A stretch of DNA of 64,000 nucleotides from NCBI RefSeq assembly GCF_050586345.1, contig NZ_JBOCEF010000003.1:1-64000 (forward strand), written 5' to 3'. Position numbers and translations under genes: made by a program. Positions 8,712 to 18,567 of the stretch are shown here, one piece after another (within the stretch, counting starts at the first letter, position 1; each line of letters begins with the position of its first letter). The notes under the pieces were generated by a model. The model was not told where the DNA came from. It searched no databases and worked only from the letters and a program-made list of their open reading frames with translations. This DNA is from JBOCEF01 sp050586345 (GTDB lineage: Bacteria; Pseudomonadota; Alphaproteobacteria; Rhodobacterales; Rhodobacteraceae).

Positions 8712-9278
8712 ATGGCCAGGAATGACGACCGCCGCGATCGCCGCGAGCGTGAAGATCCCGAATTCGCCGATCGTCTCGTTGCGATCAACCGCGTCTCCAA
8801 GACCGTGAAGGGCGGCAAGCGCTTCGGCTTCGCCGCGCTCGTGGTCGTCGGCGACCAGAAGGGCCGCGTCGGCTTCGGCAAGGGCAAGGCCCGCGAAGTC
8901 CCCGAGGCGATCCGGAAGGCCACCGAGCAGGCGAAGCGGCAGATGATCCGCGTTCCGCTGCGCGAGGGCCGGACCCTTCATCACGACATGCAGGGCCGTC
9001 ACGGCGCCGGCAAGGTCGTGATGCGGACCGCCCCGCAGGGCACCGGCATCATCGCGGGCGGCCCGATGCGCGCCGTCTTCGAGATGCTGGGCGTCCAGGA
9101 CGTGGTGGCGAAGTCGCTGGGGTCGCAGAACCCCTACAACATGATCCGTGCGACCCTTCAGGGTCTGGGCGCCGCCCAGTCCCCGCGCCAGGTGGCCTCG
9201 CGCCGCGGCAAGAAGGTCGCGGACATCCTTCCCAAGCGTGACGACGTCCCGGCGGAAGCCGAGACCGTCGAAGCCTGA
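8712..9278 (+). CDS. rpsE: 30S ribosomal protein S5
   Basis: Protein S5 (188 residues), involved in decoding fidelity and mRNA helicase activity. The dsRBD-like part has RVSKTVKGGKRFGFAALVVVG, shortened here, and the second fold has RTAPQGTGIIAGGPMRAV. AGGAGG before the ATG. Slightly long C-terminal tail (PAEAETVEA). Confidence 0.97.
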   Translation: MARNDDRRDRREREDPEFADRLVAINRVSKTVKGGKRFGFAALVVVGDQKGRVGFGKGKAREVPEAIRKATEQAKRQMIRVPLREGRTLHHDMQGRHGAGKVVMRTAPQGTGIIAGGPMRAVFEMLGVQDVVAKSLGSQNPYNMIRATLQGLGAAQSPRQVASRRGKKVADILPKRDDVPAEAETVEA

Positions 9279-9293
9279 TAGGAGTTCGGACCC

Positions 9294-9485
9294 ATGGGCA
9301 AGACCATCGTCGTGAAGCAGATCGGTTCGCCGATCCGCCGTCCCGCCAAGCAGCGTGAGACCCTGATCGGTCTCGGGCTGAACAAGATGCACAAGACCCG
9401 CGAGCTCGAGGACACCCCCTCGGTGCGCGGCATGGTCGCGAGCATCCCGCACCTGGCGAAGATCATCGAGGAGAAGGACGGCTGA
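9294..9485 (+). CDS. rpmD: 50S ribosomal protein L30
   Basis: Protein L30 (63 residues). KTIVVKQIGSPIRRPAKQR and GLGLNKMHKTRELEDTP are diagnostic. TAGGAG precedes the ATG. A 200-base gap with a hairpin separates it from rplO. Confidence 0.96.
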   Translation: MGKTIVVKQIGSPIRRPAKQRETLIGLGLNKMHKTRELEDTPSVRGMVASIPHLAKIIEEKDG

Positions 9486-9510
9486 GGCCGTCCACCTCTT
9501 GAAGCTGCGG

Positions 9511-9536
9511 CGGCGCGCCTCTAAAAGGGCGCGCCG
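9511..9536 (+). terminator. Hairpin between rpmD and rplO
   Basis: CGGCGCGCC at 9511-9519 pairs with GGCGCGCCG at 9528-9536 around TCTAAAAG, followed by CTCGTCCTTT. No clear T run, so attenuation or processing is as likely as termination. The remaining gap to 9685 is G/C-rich without a gene. Confidence 0.45.
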
Positions 9537-9685
9537 CTCGTCCTTTCGGGCCCCGAGAATCGGGACCGGGGAAGGGCAGGGGGCCCCGGCCCCGGGGGCG
9601 CGTCCCCCGCACCCAGACAGATCATCCGTCGATGGGCCCGCCGCCAGACGCGGCGCGGGCATCCGACACGAAAAGGAAAAGCGTC

Positions 9686-10168
9686 ATGAAACTGCATGAG
9701 CTCCGCGACAATCCCGGCGCCACCAAAGCCCGCAAGCGCGTCGGCCGCGGCCCGGGTTCGGGCATCGGCAAGATGGGCGGCCGCGGCATCAAGGGCCAGT
9801 CCTCGCGCTCCGGCGTCGCCATCAACGGCTTCGAGGGCGGCCAGATGCCGATCTACCGCCGTCTGCCCAAGCGCGGTTTCAACCCGATCAACGCGAAGAA
9901 CTTCGCCGTTGTGAACCTGGACGGGATCCAGAAGTTCATCGACGCCGGCAAGCTGAACGCCGCCGAGATCACCGAGGACGCGCTGGTCGCGTCGGGCCTC
10001 GTGCGCCGCAAGCTGGACGGCATCCGCGTCCTGGGCCGCGGCGAGCTCAAGCAGGCCGTGACCGTCACCGTCACCGGCGCCTCCAAGTCGGCCGCGGCCG
10101 CCATCAAGGCCGCCGGCGGGTCGATCACCGTCGCTGAGAAAGCCGAGGCGCCGGCCGAGGCCGAATGA
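9686..10168 (+). CDS. rplO: 50S ribosomal protein L15
   Basis: Protein L15 (160 residues), a late assembly protein. It starts MKLHELRDNPGATKARKR, with the glycine-rich GRGPGSGIGKMGGRGIKGQ segment. The chosen ATG follows AAAAGGAAAA; an upstream in-frame extension of 18 codons is unlike the family. The C-terminal tail is Ala/Glu-rich. Confidence 0.96.
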   Translation: MKLHELRDNPGATKARKRVGRGPGSGIGKMGGRGIKGQSSRSGVAINGFEGGQMPIYRRLPKRGFNPINAKNFAVVNLDGIQKFIDAGKLNAAEITEDALVASGLVRRKLDGIRVLGRGELKQAVTVTVTGASKSAAAAIKAAGGSITVAEKAEAPAEAE

Positions 10169-10253
10169 TCGCATTGCACGCAAGCGTGCACGCGACTAGG
10201 TAAACAGGCGCCGCCGCGGGGATCCCCCCCGGGCGGCGCAATCATGGAAGGGC

Positions 10254-11596
<1,343 letters not shown>

Positions 11597-11600
<4 letters not shown>

Positions 11601-12175
11601 ACATCATCCTGCTTGGCCCGCCGGGCGCCGGCAAGGGCACCCAGGCCGCCCGCCTGATCCAGGACCGCGGCATGGTCCAGCTCTCCACCGGCGACATGCT
11701 GCGCGAAGCCCAGGCGGCGGGCACGCCGCTGGGCGAGAAGGTGAAGGACATCATGGCGCGGGGCGATCTCGTCACCGACCAGATCGTCATCGACCTGATC
11801 GCCGAGAAGCTCGAGGCGGGCGCGGAGGGCGGCTTCATCTTCGACGGCTTCCCGCGGACGCTGGCCCAGGCCGACGCCCTGGGCGAGCTGCTGGCGGCGA
11901 AGGGCGAGACGCTGGACAAGGTGATCCAGCTGAAGGCCGATGACGAGGTGCTGGTGAAGCGCGTGGTGAACCGCGCGGCGGAAGCGGTGGCGGCGGGCGG
12001 CAAGGCCCGGGCCGACGACAACGCCGAGGCGATGCGCACGCGGCTGTTCAACTACTACCGCGACACCGGCCCGCTGATCGGCTATTATCACGCCAAGGGT
12101 CTTCTGACCGCGCTGGACGGGCTGGGCGAGATCGACGCCGTGGCCGCCGCCGTGAAGGCCGCGCTGGACGCCTGA
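11597..12175 (+). CDS. adk: Adenylate kinase
   Basis: Interconverts ATP plus AMP and two ADP in the cytoplasm. 192 residues. P-loop GPPGAGKGTQ at 7-16, AMP-binding segment STGDMLREA and FDGFPRT. The LID domain is short: after VVNRAAEAV comes a brief loop and then RADDNAEAMRTRL, without the roughly 27-residue (sometimes zinc-binding) LID insert of the long E. coli form. The ATG overlaps the secY stop by four bases, so the two are translationally coupled. Confidence 0.96.
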
Positions 12176-12218
12176 CGCGCCGCCCCGAAGAAAGGCGCGC
12201 GGGGGTGTTCGCGCGGGG

Positions 12219-12246
12219 TTGACGCCCCCCGAGTCGCTCCTATACT
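12219..12246 (+). promoter_or_regulatory. Sigma70-type promoter before rpsM
   Basis: TTGACG at 12219-12224 and TATACT at 12241-12246 are separated by 16 bases, a close match to the housekeeping consensus in an otherwise very GC-rich region. Transcription would start near 12253, giving a leader of about 170 bases before rpsM. This separates an alpha operon (rpsM-rpsK-rpoA-rplQ) from secY-adk. Confidence 0.75.
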
Positions 12247-12265
12247 CCGCGCCCTCAGTACGAAG

Positions 12266-12324
12266 AGTCGCAAAAGGGTTGACCCGTTGCGACTCAGCGT
12301 CCAGCCCCCCGGTTCCGGGGGGCT
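12266..12324 (+). promoter_or_regulatory. Structured rpsM leader
   Basis: AGTCGCAA (12266-12273) pairs with TTGCGACT (12287-12294), with an inner GGGT/ACCC pairing at 12276-12285. A second hairpin AGCCCCCC...GGGGGGCT covers 12303-12324. Both are in the predicted leader RNA just downstream of the promoter. They may be a translational or transcriptional control element for the alpha operon; the ligand is unknown. Confidence 0.45.
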
Positions 12325-12425
12325 TCGACGTCAGGGGGTCCGCTCCCCGACATTCACAGATGACGCGGCGCATCTTACCGGCCCCCTGGGACCGGGCGCG
12401 TCGTGAAACCGAACGGAGATCCGGT

Positions 12426-12794
12426 TTGGCCCGCATTGCAGGCGTTAACATCCCGACCCACAAACGGGTCCACATCGCCCTGACCTACATCCACGGCATC
12501 GGCGACACGACCGCCAAGGAAATCTGCGCCGCCGTCGGCGTGGCCGAAGAGCGCCGCGTGAACGAGCTGTCGGACGCCGAGGTCCTCGCGATCCGTGAGC
12601 ACATCGACGCCAACGTGACCGTGGAAGGCGACCTTCGCCGTGAAGTCGCGGTCAACATCAAGCGCCTGATGGACCTCGGCTGCTACCGCGGCCTGCGTCA
12701 CCGCCGCGGCCTGCCCGTGCGCGGCCAGCGCACCCACACCAACGCCCGCACCCGCAAGGGCCCGGCGAAGCCGATCGCCGGCAAGAAGAAGTAA
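12426..12794 (+). CDS. rpsM: 30S ribosomal protein S13 (TTG start)
   Basis: Protein S13 (122 residues), which forms the B1 intersubunit bridges. MARIAGVNIPTHKRV at the start, conserved GLRHRRGLPVRGQRTHTNAR (20 residues) near the end. The only start codon that gives the invariant N-terminus is TTG at 12426, with GGAG at 12415-12418 seven bases before it. No ATG or GTG is in frame near this point. The next gene, rpsK, starts 15 bases after the stop. Confidence 0.94.
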   Translation: MARIAGVNIPTHKRVHIALTYIHGIGDTTAKEICAAVGVAEERRVNELSDAEVLAIREHIDANVTVEGDLRREVAVNIKRLMDLGCYRGLRHRRGLPVRGQRTHTNARTRKGPAKPIAGKKK

Positions 12795-12809
12795 GGGAGG
12801 GCAGGACAG

Positions 12810-13199
12810 ATGGCTCGCGACAAGCAGCGCACGAAGCGCAAGGAGCGGAAGAACATCTCGTCGGGCGTGGCCCACGTGAACTCTTCCTTCAACAACACCA
12901 AGATCCTCATCGCCGACGCCCAGGGCAACGCGATCTCGTGGTCGTCCTCGGGCGCCATGGGCTTCCGCGGCTCGCGCAAGTCGACCCCGTACGCCGCCCA
13001 GGTGGCTGCGGAAGACGCGGCGAAGAAGGCGATGGATCACGGCCTGCGCACCCTCGAGGTCGAGGTGCAGGGCCCCGGCGGCGGCCGCGAGTCGGCGCTG
13101 CGCGCCTTCCAGGCCGCCGGTCTGACCGTGACCGCGATCCGGGACGTCACCCCGATCCCGCACAACGGCTGCCGCCCGCCGAAGCGCCGCCGCGTCTGA
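12810..13199 (+). CDS. rpsK: 30S ribosomal protein S11
   Basis: Protein S11 (129 residues), in the platform next to the Shine-Dalgarno duplex. Conserved VNSSFNNTKILIADAQGN and the end PHNGCRPPKRRRV are present. GGGAGGG precedes the ATG. Confidence 0.97.
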   Translation: MARDKQRTKRKERKNISSGVAHVNSSFNNTKILIADAQGNAISWSSSGAMGFRGSRKSTPYAAQVAAEDAAKKAMDHGLRTLEVEVQGPGGGRESALRAFQAAGLTVTAIRDVTPIPHNGCRPPKRRRV

Positions 13200-13223
13200 C
13201 GCGCAGCGCCTGACAAGAACTGG

Positions 13224-13248
13224 CCCGCCCCCACCTTGAAGGGGCGGG
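13224..13248 (+). terminator. Hairpin between rpsK and rpoA
   Basis: CCCGCCCC at 13224-13231 pairs with GGGGCGGG at 13241-13248, followed by TCTTCG. Moderate terminator or attenuator; there is no long T run. Confidence 0.4.
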
Positions 13249-13342
13249 TCTTCGCCGTTGAAACGGCAGCCTTTCAAGGTTTCCTCGGGACGTCCGCAGC
13301 AGTCTGGATCCCGCAGCGGACAGGAATGGAGGACCACGCCCC

Positions 13343-14359
13343 ATGATCCACAAGAACTGGCAGGAACTCATCCGGCCCACCCGCCTCGACATCCGCGCGG
13401 GCGCCGACGCGTCGGCGCAGGCCACGGTGATCGCCGAGCCGCTCGAGCGGGGCTTCGGCCTGACCCTCGGCAACGCGCTGCGCCGCGTGCTGCTGTCGTC
13501 GCTCCAGGGCGCCGCGATCACCTCGATTCAGATCGACGGCGTTCTGCATGAATTCTCGTCCATCGCCGGCGTGCGCGAGGACGTGACCGACGTCGTCCTG
13601 AACATCAAGGGCGTGGCGGTGAAGATGGAGGTCGAAGGGCCCAAGCGCCTGACCCTCCAGAAGACCGGCCCGGGCGTCGTCAGCGCCGGGGACATCCAGA
13701 CCACCGCGGGGATCGAGATCCTGAACCCCGACCACGTGATCTGCCACCTCGACCAGGGCGCGTCGCTCCACATGGAGCTGACCGTGAACACCGGCAAGGG
13801 CTACGTCCCCGCCGACAAGCAGAAGACCGAGGACAGCCCGATCGGCCTGATCCCCGTCGACGCGCTGTTCTCGCCGGTCAAGAAGGTGTCCTACAAGGTC
13901 GAGCCGACCCGCGAGGGCCAGGTGCTGGACTATGACAAGCTGACGCTCTCGATCGAGACCGACGGCTCCGTCACCCCCGAGGACGCCGTGGCCTTCGCCG
14001 CGCGCATCCTGCAGGACCAGCTGGCCGTCTTCGTCAACTTCGACGAGCCGGACGCGGTGCAGCGCAAGGAAGAGCAGGACGACCTCGAGTTCAACCCGCT
14101 CCTGCTCAAGAAGGTGGACGAGCTGGAGCTCTCGGTGCGGTCTGCGAACTGCCTGAAGAACGACAACATCGTCTATATCGGCGACCTGATCCAGAAGACC
14201 GAGGCGGAGATGCTGCGCACCCCGAACTTCGGCCGCAAGTCGCTGAACGAGATCAAGGAAGTGCTCTCGACCATGGGTCTGCACCTCGGCATGGACGTGC
14301 CGGACTGGCCCCCCGAGAACATCGAAGAGCTGGCCCGCAAGTACGAAGACCAGTTCTGA
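13343..14359 (+). CDS. rpoA: DNA-directed RNA polymerase subunit alpha
   Basis: RNA polymerase alpha (338 residues), which nucleates core assembly and contacts upstream DNA and activators. The N-terminal assembly domain has LERGFGLTLGNALRRVLLSS. The C-terminal domain (about 255-325) has SVRSANCLKNDNIVYIGDL and NFGRKSLNEIKEVL. GGAGG lies about 12 bases before the ATG. Full length, no anomalies. Confidence 0.98.
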   Translation: MIHKNWQELIRPTRLDIRAGADASAQATVIAEPLERGFGLTLGNALRRVLLSSLQGAAITSIQIDGVLHEFSSIAGVREDVTDVVLNIKGVAVKMEVEGPKRLTLQKTGPGVVSAGDIQTTAGIEILNPDHVICHLDQGASLHMELTVNTGKGYVPADKQKTEDSPIGLIPVDALFSPVKKVSYKVEPTREGQVLDYDKLTLSIETDGSVTPEDAVAFAARILQDQLAVFVNFDEPDAVQRKEEQDDLEFNPLLLKKVDELELSVRSANCLKNDNIVYIGDLIQKTEAEMLRTPNFGRKSLNEIKEVLSTMGLHLGMDVPDWPPENIEELARKYEDQF

Positions 14360-14377
14360 TCCGCGTTTCGCTTTGGC

Positions 14378-14403
14378 GCCCGCCGCATCCCCTTGCGGCG
14401 GGC
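14378..14403 (+). terminator. Hairpin between rpoA and rplQ
   Basis: GCCCGCCGCA at 14378-14387 pairs with TGCGGCGGGC at 14394-14403 around TCCCCT. No T run follows. The rpoA-rplQ gap is 185 bases, long for this gene pair. Confidence 0.4.
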
Positions 14404-14544
14404 GTCGCACGCCTGTATAGGGCGCGCACCCGGGCGAAAGCCCCAAGGAGGCCCGCGACGCAAGAACGGGCCGGACAAAGCAAAAGCGCCCCCCAGGGGC
14501 ATCCATCCGGGGCCTCGCGCCCCTCTTGAGACCGGAGAAATCCC

Positions 14545-14967
14545 ATGCGTCACGGCAACGGCTACCGCAAGCTGAACCGCACCCACGAGCACCGCAAGGC
14601 GATGTTCGCGAACATGGCCTGCTCGCTGATCGAGCACGAGCAGATCAAGACCACCCTGCCCAAGGCCAAGGAAATGAAGCGGATCATCGACAAGATGATC
14701 ACCCTCGGCAAGAAGGGCGACCTGCACTCGCGCCGCAACGCCATGTCCCGCCTGAAGCAGGACGCGGCCGTGAAGAAGCTGTTCGAAGTTCTCGGCCCGC
14801 GCTACGCCGAGCGTTCGGGCGGCTACTGCCGCGTGCTGAAGGCCGGCTTCCGCTATGGCGACATGGCGCCGATGGCGGTGATCGAGCTGGTCGACCGTGA
14901 CACCTCCGCCAAGGGCGCCGCCGACCGTGCGCGCCTGGCCGAGGAAGAGGCGAACGCCGAGGCCTGA
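14545..14967 (+). CDS. rplQ: 50S ribosomal protein L17
   Basis: Protein L17 (140 residues), at the tunnel exit rim. It starts MRHGNGYRKLNRTHEHRKAM; GGYCRVLKAGFRYGDMAPMA is the conserved end of the core. CGGAG precedes the ATG. Last gene of the ribosomal cluster. Confidence 0.97.
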   Translation: MRHGNGYRKLNRTHEHRKAMFANMACSLIEHEQIKTTLPKAKEMKRIIDKMITLGKKGDLHSRRNAMSRLKQDAAVKKLFEVLGPRYAERSGGYCRVLKAGFRYGDMAPMAVIELVDRDTSAKGAADRARLAEEEANAEA

Positions 14968-14993
14968 GCCTCTGCCGCATCGCCGGACGGAAA

Positions 14994-15020
14994 GCGCCGC
15001 CCCACGGGGCGGCGTTTTTC
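14994..15020 (+). terminator. Intrinsic terminator after rplQ
   Basis: GCGCCGCCCC/GGGGCGGCG stem (14994-15014) followed by TTTTTCGTTT. It ends the ribosomal cluster and lies just before the 3' end of the convergent gene at 15044. Confidence 0.85.
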
Positions 15021-15043
15021 GTTTGCGGCGCCAGGCGGGCGGG

Positions 15044-16675
15044 TCAGGCCATGGCGGGGCAGGGCGAGGGCCGCGCCGTCTCCTCCTGGCCGAAAGGGCG
15101 GGCGCCCGTCGCCATCGCCCGCCGTCCCTTGCGGGCGCCGAGCAGCGGCAGGGCGGGGCTGAGCGGTCCTGTCAGCGCCTCGACCCGCCGGATCGCCGCG
15201 CGCCCGTCGGGCCCCATCGAGGCGCGCGTGGCGGGGCCGGGCAGGTAGCTCTCGACCGCCAGCCCCTCGGCGAAGATCACCGCGTGGCGGGGCAGCAGCA
15301 GCGCGAGGTAGAGCGCGGCGGGGGCCTGCGTCTCATGCCGGACGCCGCCGCCGCCGAGGAGCGCGCGGGCCGGGGTCAGCGCCTCGGGGCCGCGCCGGCG
15401 GCGCAGCGCCACCCGGTGCTGCGGAGACAGGCGCAGCGCCCGCCGCGGCAGGCCTCGTCCGAAGGCCCCCGCGTCGATGCGCAGGGGCATGTGCCGCCCC
15501 TTCGCCCCCCGCAGGGCGATGCGGCGCAGGACCAGCAGGACCGGCAGCGGCCCGTCCGCCAGCGTCTCCACCAGGTCCCCCTGGGCCAGCGTCTCCACCG
15601 CCCGCGGCCCCGAGGGCGTGGCGATGCGGACCCCGGGGCAGAAGCAGGCGGGCACGCCGAGCGCCACCAGCGAATTGAACTGCGACCGGCTGGTGCTCAG
15701 GTCCAGCGTGCCCGGCGGCAGGGTGATGCTCTCTCCGCCCGGGAAGCTGAGGGTCTGGTCGCCGGAGACCCCATCCTCGGTCACCGTGATGTCGGCGGCG
15801 GTCAGCTGGCGGCCGAGCGCGGCGTCGAGACCGGAGGTGTCGAGCAGGTCCTCGGCCGCGTTGAAGTCGCTCGCCGTGTCCGCCCCGCCGCCCGAGGTGA
15901 TGACGAAGGTGTCCGCCCCCGCGCCGCCAAGCAGCGTGTCGTCGCCCGCCCCGCCCTCGAGCGTATCCGCCCCGGCCTCGCCATGGAGGGTGTCGGCCCC
16001 GGCGCCCCCGCGCAGGATGTCGTCGCCCTCGCCGCCATGGATGGTGTCGGCGCCGTCCCCCGCGTCCACCACGTCGTCCCCGGCATTGGCCGACAGGTGC
16101 GTCAGGGGGATGGCGTCGAACTCCGTCTCGGTCGGGTAGTCGGCGCCTGTTAGGTAGACGTTGAGGGCCGAGGGCCCCTGGTAGTTGTACTGGATGATGA
16201 CGATGTCGTGCTGCCCCGCGCTCAGCGGGATCGAGGCATAGGCCTGCGGGCCGCCATCGTGCAGCCCGTCATGGTTGATGACCTGCACCCCGTCGATGAA
16301 CAGCATCGAGCCGTCGTCCGAGTTCATGCGGAAATCATAGGTTCCCGCGGTGTCGATGGTGAGGGTGGAGACGAAGCGGGTGGCGAAGAGCTCGGTCGCC
16401 GTGCCGTTGGCGTTGGTCTCGCCGATATAGGGGGCGATGGCCCCGACATCGGAGGTGTCGACGCCCCCGGCATGGGTGATGTCGGTCGAGGTCACCGTGG
16501 CGTTGGCGGCGTCGTAGTCGCCATTGGTGAGGTCGAAGCCGAGCTCCGAGAGGCTGTTCACCGGCGACGGGTTCTCGTACTCGATCCACTGGATCCAGTA
16601 TCGGTTGTTCCCGAACGTGTTGTCCTGGTTGGATCCGGCGTAGCTGTTGGGGGTCGAGCCGGTGGTCTCGGCCAT
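15044..16675 (-). CDS. Secreted PA14-RTX-Hint protein
   Basis: 543 residues, no N-terminal signal peptide. Residues about 95-180 look like a PA14/GLEYA-type sugar-binding fold (NSDDGSMLFIDGV). Residues 198-256 contain at least six glycine-rich RTX calcium-binding nonapeptides of the GGAGADTLxG type. Residues from 343 carry a Hint-like domain: the ACF Cys (C344), then GVRIATPSG, AVETLAQGDLVE and LSPQHRV, as in hedgehog/intein (Hint_2) domains of Rhodobacterales. RTX repeats without a Sec signal suggest type I secretion. The Hint part may self-cleave or ligate. Start chosen because GAGGA lies six bases before the ATG; a 25-codon upstream extension has no family support. Single gene, convergent with rplQ. 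Confidence 0.85.
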   Translation of the reverse strand: MAETTGSTPNSYAGSNQDNTFGNNRYWIQWIEYENPSPVNSLSELGFDLTNGDYDAANATVTSTDITHAGGVDTSDVGAIAPYIGETNANGTATELFATRFVSTLTIDTAGTYDFRMNSDDGSMLFIDGVQVINHDGLHDGGPQAYASIPLSAGQHDIVIIQYNYQGPSALNVYLTGADYPTETEFDAIPLTHLSANAGDDVVDAGDGADTIHGGEGDDILRGGAGADTLHGEAGADTLEGGAGDDTLLGGAGADTFVITSGGGADTASDFNAAEDLLDTSGLDAALGRQLTAADITVTEDGVSGDQTLSFPGGESITLPPGTLDLSTSRSQFNSLVALGVPACFCPGVRIATPSGPRAVETLAQGDLVETLADGPLPVLLVLRRIALRGAKGRHMPLRIDAGAFGRGLPRRALRLSPQHRVALRRRRGPEALTPARALLGGGGVRHETQAPAALYLALLLPRHAVIFAEGLAVESYLPGPATRASMGPDGRAAIRRVEALTGPLSPALPLLGARKGRRAMATGARPFGQEETARPSPCPAMA

Positions 16676-16751
16676 GGGGCATCCTCGGGCGTGGTGGTGG
16701 GCGAGGATGGCAGGGCAGGGTGAACGGGGGGTTATGCGCCCCCACCCCAAA

Positions 16752-16779
16752 GAAAAAGGGCGGCGCTTTCGCGCCGCCC
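16752..16779 (-). terminator. Terminator after the PQQ alcohol dehydrogenase
   Basis: On the minus strand GGGCGGCGC, GAAA, GCGCCGCCC (arms 16771-16779 and 16758-16766) is followed by CTTTTTCTTT. Strong intrinsic terminator 25 bases after the stop of the dehydrogenase gene. Confidence 0.85.
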
Positions 16780-16803
16780 CCTCTCAACTCCGTCCCGATG
16801 GGA

Positions 16804-18567
16804 TCAGTTGGACGCCAGTTGCTTCGGCAGCTTGAAGGTCCAGACCGAACCGCCCTGGTTCAGGTAGTTGACCTTCTTGGCGACCTCGCCGCCCCAGAGC
16901 GGAACCGCGCCGCCCCAGCCGGAGACGACCGACACGTACTGCTCGCCGTCCATCTCCCAGGTCACGGGCTGGCCGACGATGCCCGAGCCGGTCTGGAACT
17001 TCCACAGCTCCTCGCCGGTGTCGGCGTCAAGCGCCTTGAAGTAGCCCTCGGGGGTTCCGTAGAACACCAGGCCGCCGGCGGTGGTCATCACGCCGCCCCA
17101 GAGCGGGGCGTTGTTCTTGACCTCCCACTTCTGCTCCATGGTGGTCGGGTCGATCGCGCGGATGGCGCCGATGTAGTCTTCGTAGAGCGGCTTGATGGTG
17201 AAGCCGGACCCCAGGTAGGCGGCGCCCTTCTTGTAGGTCACCGGCTCGTTCCAGATGTCCATGCCCCACTCGTTCGCCGGCACGTAGAACAGGCCGGTGT
17301 CGGGGTTGTGGGCCATCGGCATCCAGTTCTTGCCGCCGAGGAAGCCGGGGGCCGAGAACACGACCTCGCCCTTCTTGCCGTCGGCCGCGTCGGCCGGGTT
17401 GCCGGGACGGTTGTCCTCGTTGAAGATCGGGCGGCCGTTCTCGTCGATGCCCGAGGCCCAGGTGATCTGGGTGACGAAGGGCATGGCGTCGACGAACTTC
17501 CCGTCCTCGCGGTTCAGCACGTAGAAGAAGCCGTTGCGGTCCGCGGTGGCGTAGCGCTTGTTGCCGTTCCGGTCGGTGAAGGCGACGACTTCGTTGACGC
17601 CGTCATAGTCCCAGCCCTCGCGCGGGGTGGACTGGAAGTGCCACTTGATCTCGCCGGTCGCCGGGTCGATGCCGAGGCGCGAGGCGGCGTAGAGGTTGTC
17701 GCCCGAGCCGTCGTTGCCCGAACCGGCGCCGCGCAGGTGGGAGTTCCACGGGGCGGGGTTGCCGGTGCCGAACACGAGGGTGTCGGTGTCGGCGTCGTAG
17801 GAGCCGCCGAGCCAGGTGGCGCCGCCGCCGGTCTTCCACATGTCGCCCGGCCAGGACGCGTTCAGCGTGCCGGTCATGGTGGATTCTTCGCCGTTGAGGG
17901 TGCCCATGTGGCCCTCGATCACCGGGCGGGTCCAGACCATCTCGCCGGTTTCGGCGTCACGCGCCTGCACTTCGCCGACGATGCCGAATTCGCCGCCGGA
18001 GTTGCCGGTGATGACGAGGCCGTTCACGATCAGCGGCGCGGCGGTGTAGGAATAGCCGGCCTTGTAGTCGGCGATCTTCTTGCGCCACTTGACCTTGCCG
18101 GTCTTCAGGTCGAGCGCGACGATGCGCGCGTCCAGCGTGCCGAAGTAGAAGCTGTCGCCATAGATGGCGCCGCCGCGGTTGATGACGTCGCAGCAGGGCA
18201 GGATGCCCTCGGGCAGGCGCGCGTCGTACTGCCAGATCTCCTCGCCGGTCTTCACGTCGATGGCGTAGACGCGGGAGTAGGAGCCGGTGATGTACATGAT
18301 CCCGTCATGGATCAGCGGCTGGGTCTCCTGCCCGCGCTGCTTCTCGCCGCCGAGGCTGAAGGCCCAGGCGGGGACCAGGTTCTTGACGTTGTCCTTGTTC
18401 AGGGTGTCCAGCGGCGAGAAGCGCTGCAGGTGGCGCCCCATGCCGTTGGTCAGCACGTCGCCGGTGGTCATGGCGTCGTTGGCGAGGTCGGCTTCGGTCA
18501 CGCCCTCGGCGACCGCGCCCGTGGCCGCCAGCGCGAAGGCGGAAGCCGCGATAAGCAGAGATTTCAT
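16804..18567 (-). CDS. PQQ-dependent alcohol dehydrogenase, likely lanthanide type
   Basis: Periplasmic quinoprotein (587 residues) that oxidises short alcohols and passes electrons to a cytochrome c. Signal peptide 1-20 ends AVA. The eight-bladed propeller repeats show as A-x-D-x-x-T-G-E-x-x-W motifs. Vicinal Cys pair at 125-126 (LPCCD) and metal ligands E193 (GGEFG), N270 (GTGNP) and D320 are present. D322 lies two residues after the catalytic D320 (WDYDG); this extra Asp is the mark of lanthanide-dependent XoxF/PedH/ExaF enzymes, whereas Ca enzymes have Ser, Ala or Thr there. Closer in style to ethanol than methanol dehydrogenases, but substrate is not proven. Neighbours are a cytochrome c, a CxxDCW protein and an ABC system typical of these loci. 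GGGAGGA precedes the ATG. Confidence 0.93.
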   Translation of the reverse strand: MKSLLIAASAFALAATGAVAEGVTEADLANDAMTTGDVLTNGMGRHLQRFSPLDTLNKDNVKNLVPAWAFSLGGEKQRGQETQPLIHDGIMYITGSYSRVYAIDVKTGEEIWQYDARLPEGILPCCDVINRGGAIYGDSFYFGTLDARIVALDLKTGKVKWRKKIADYKAGYSYTAAPLIVNGLVITGNSGGEFGIVGEVQARDAETGEMVWTRPVIEGHMGTLNGEESTMTGTLNASWPGDMWKTGGGATWLGGSYDADTDTLVFGTGNPAPWNSHLRGAGSGNDGSGDNLYAASRLGIDPATGEIKWHFQSTPREGWDYDGVNEVVAFTDRNGNKRYATADRNGFFYVLNREDGKFVDAMPFVTQITWASGIDENGRPIFNEDNRPGNPADAADGKKGEVVFSAPGFLGGKNWMPMAHNPDTGLFYVPANEWGMDIWNEPVTYKKGAAYLGSGFTIKPLYEDYIGAIRAIDPTTMEQKWEVKNNAPLWGGVMTTAGGLVFYGTPEGYFKALDADTGEELWKFQTGSGIVGQPVTWEMDGEQYVSVVSGWGGAVPLWGGEVAKKVNYLNQGGSVWTFKLPKQLASN

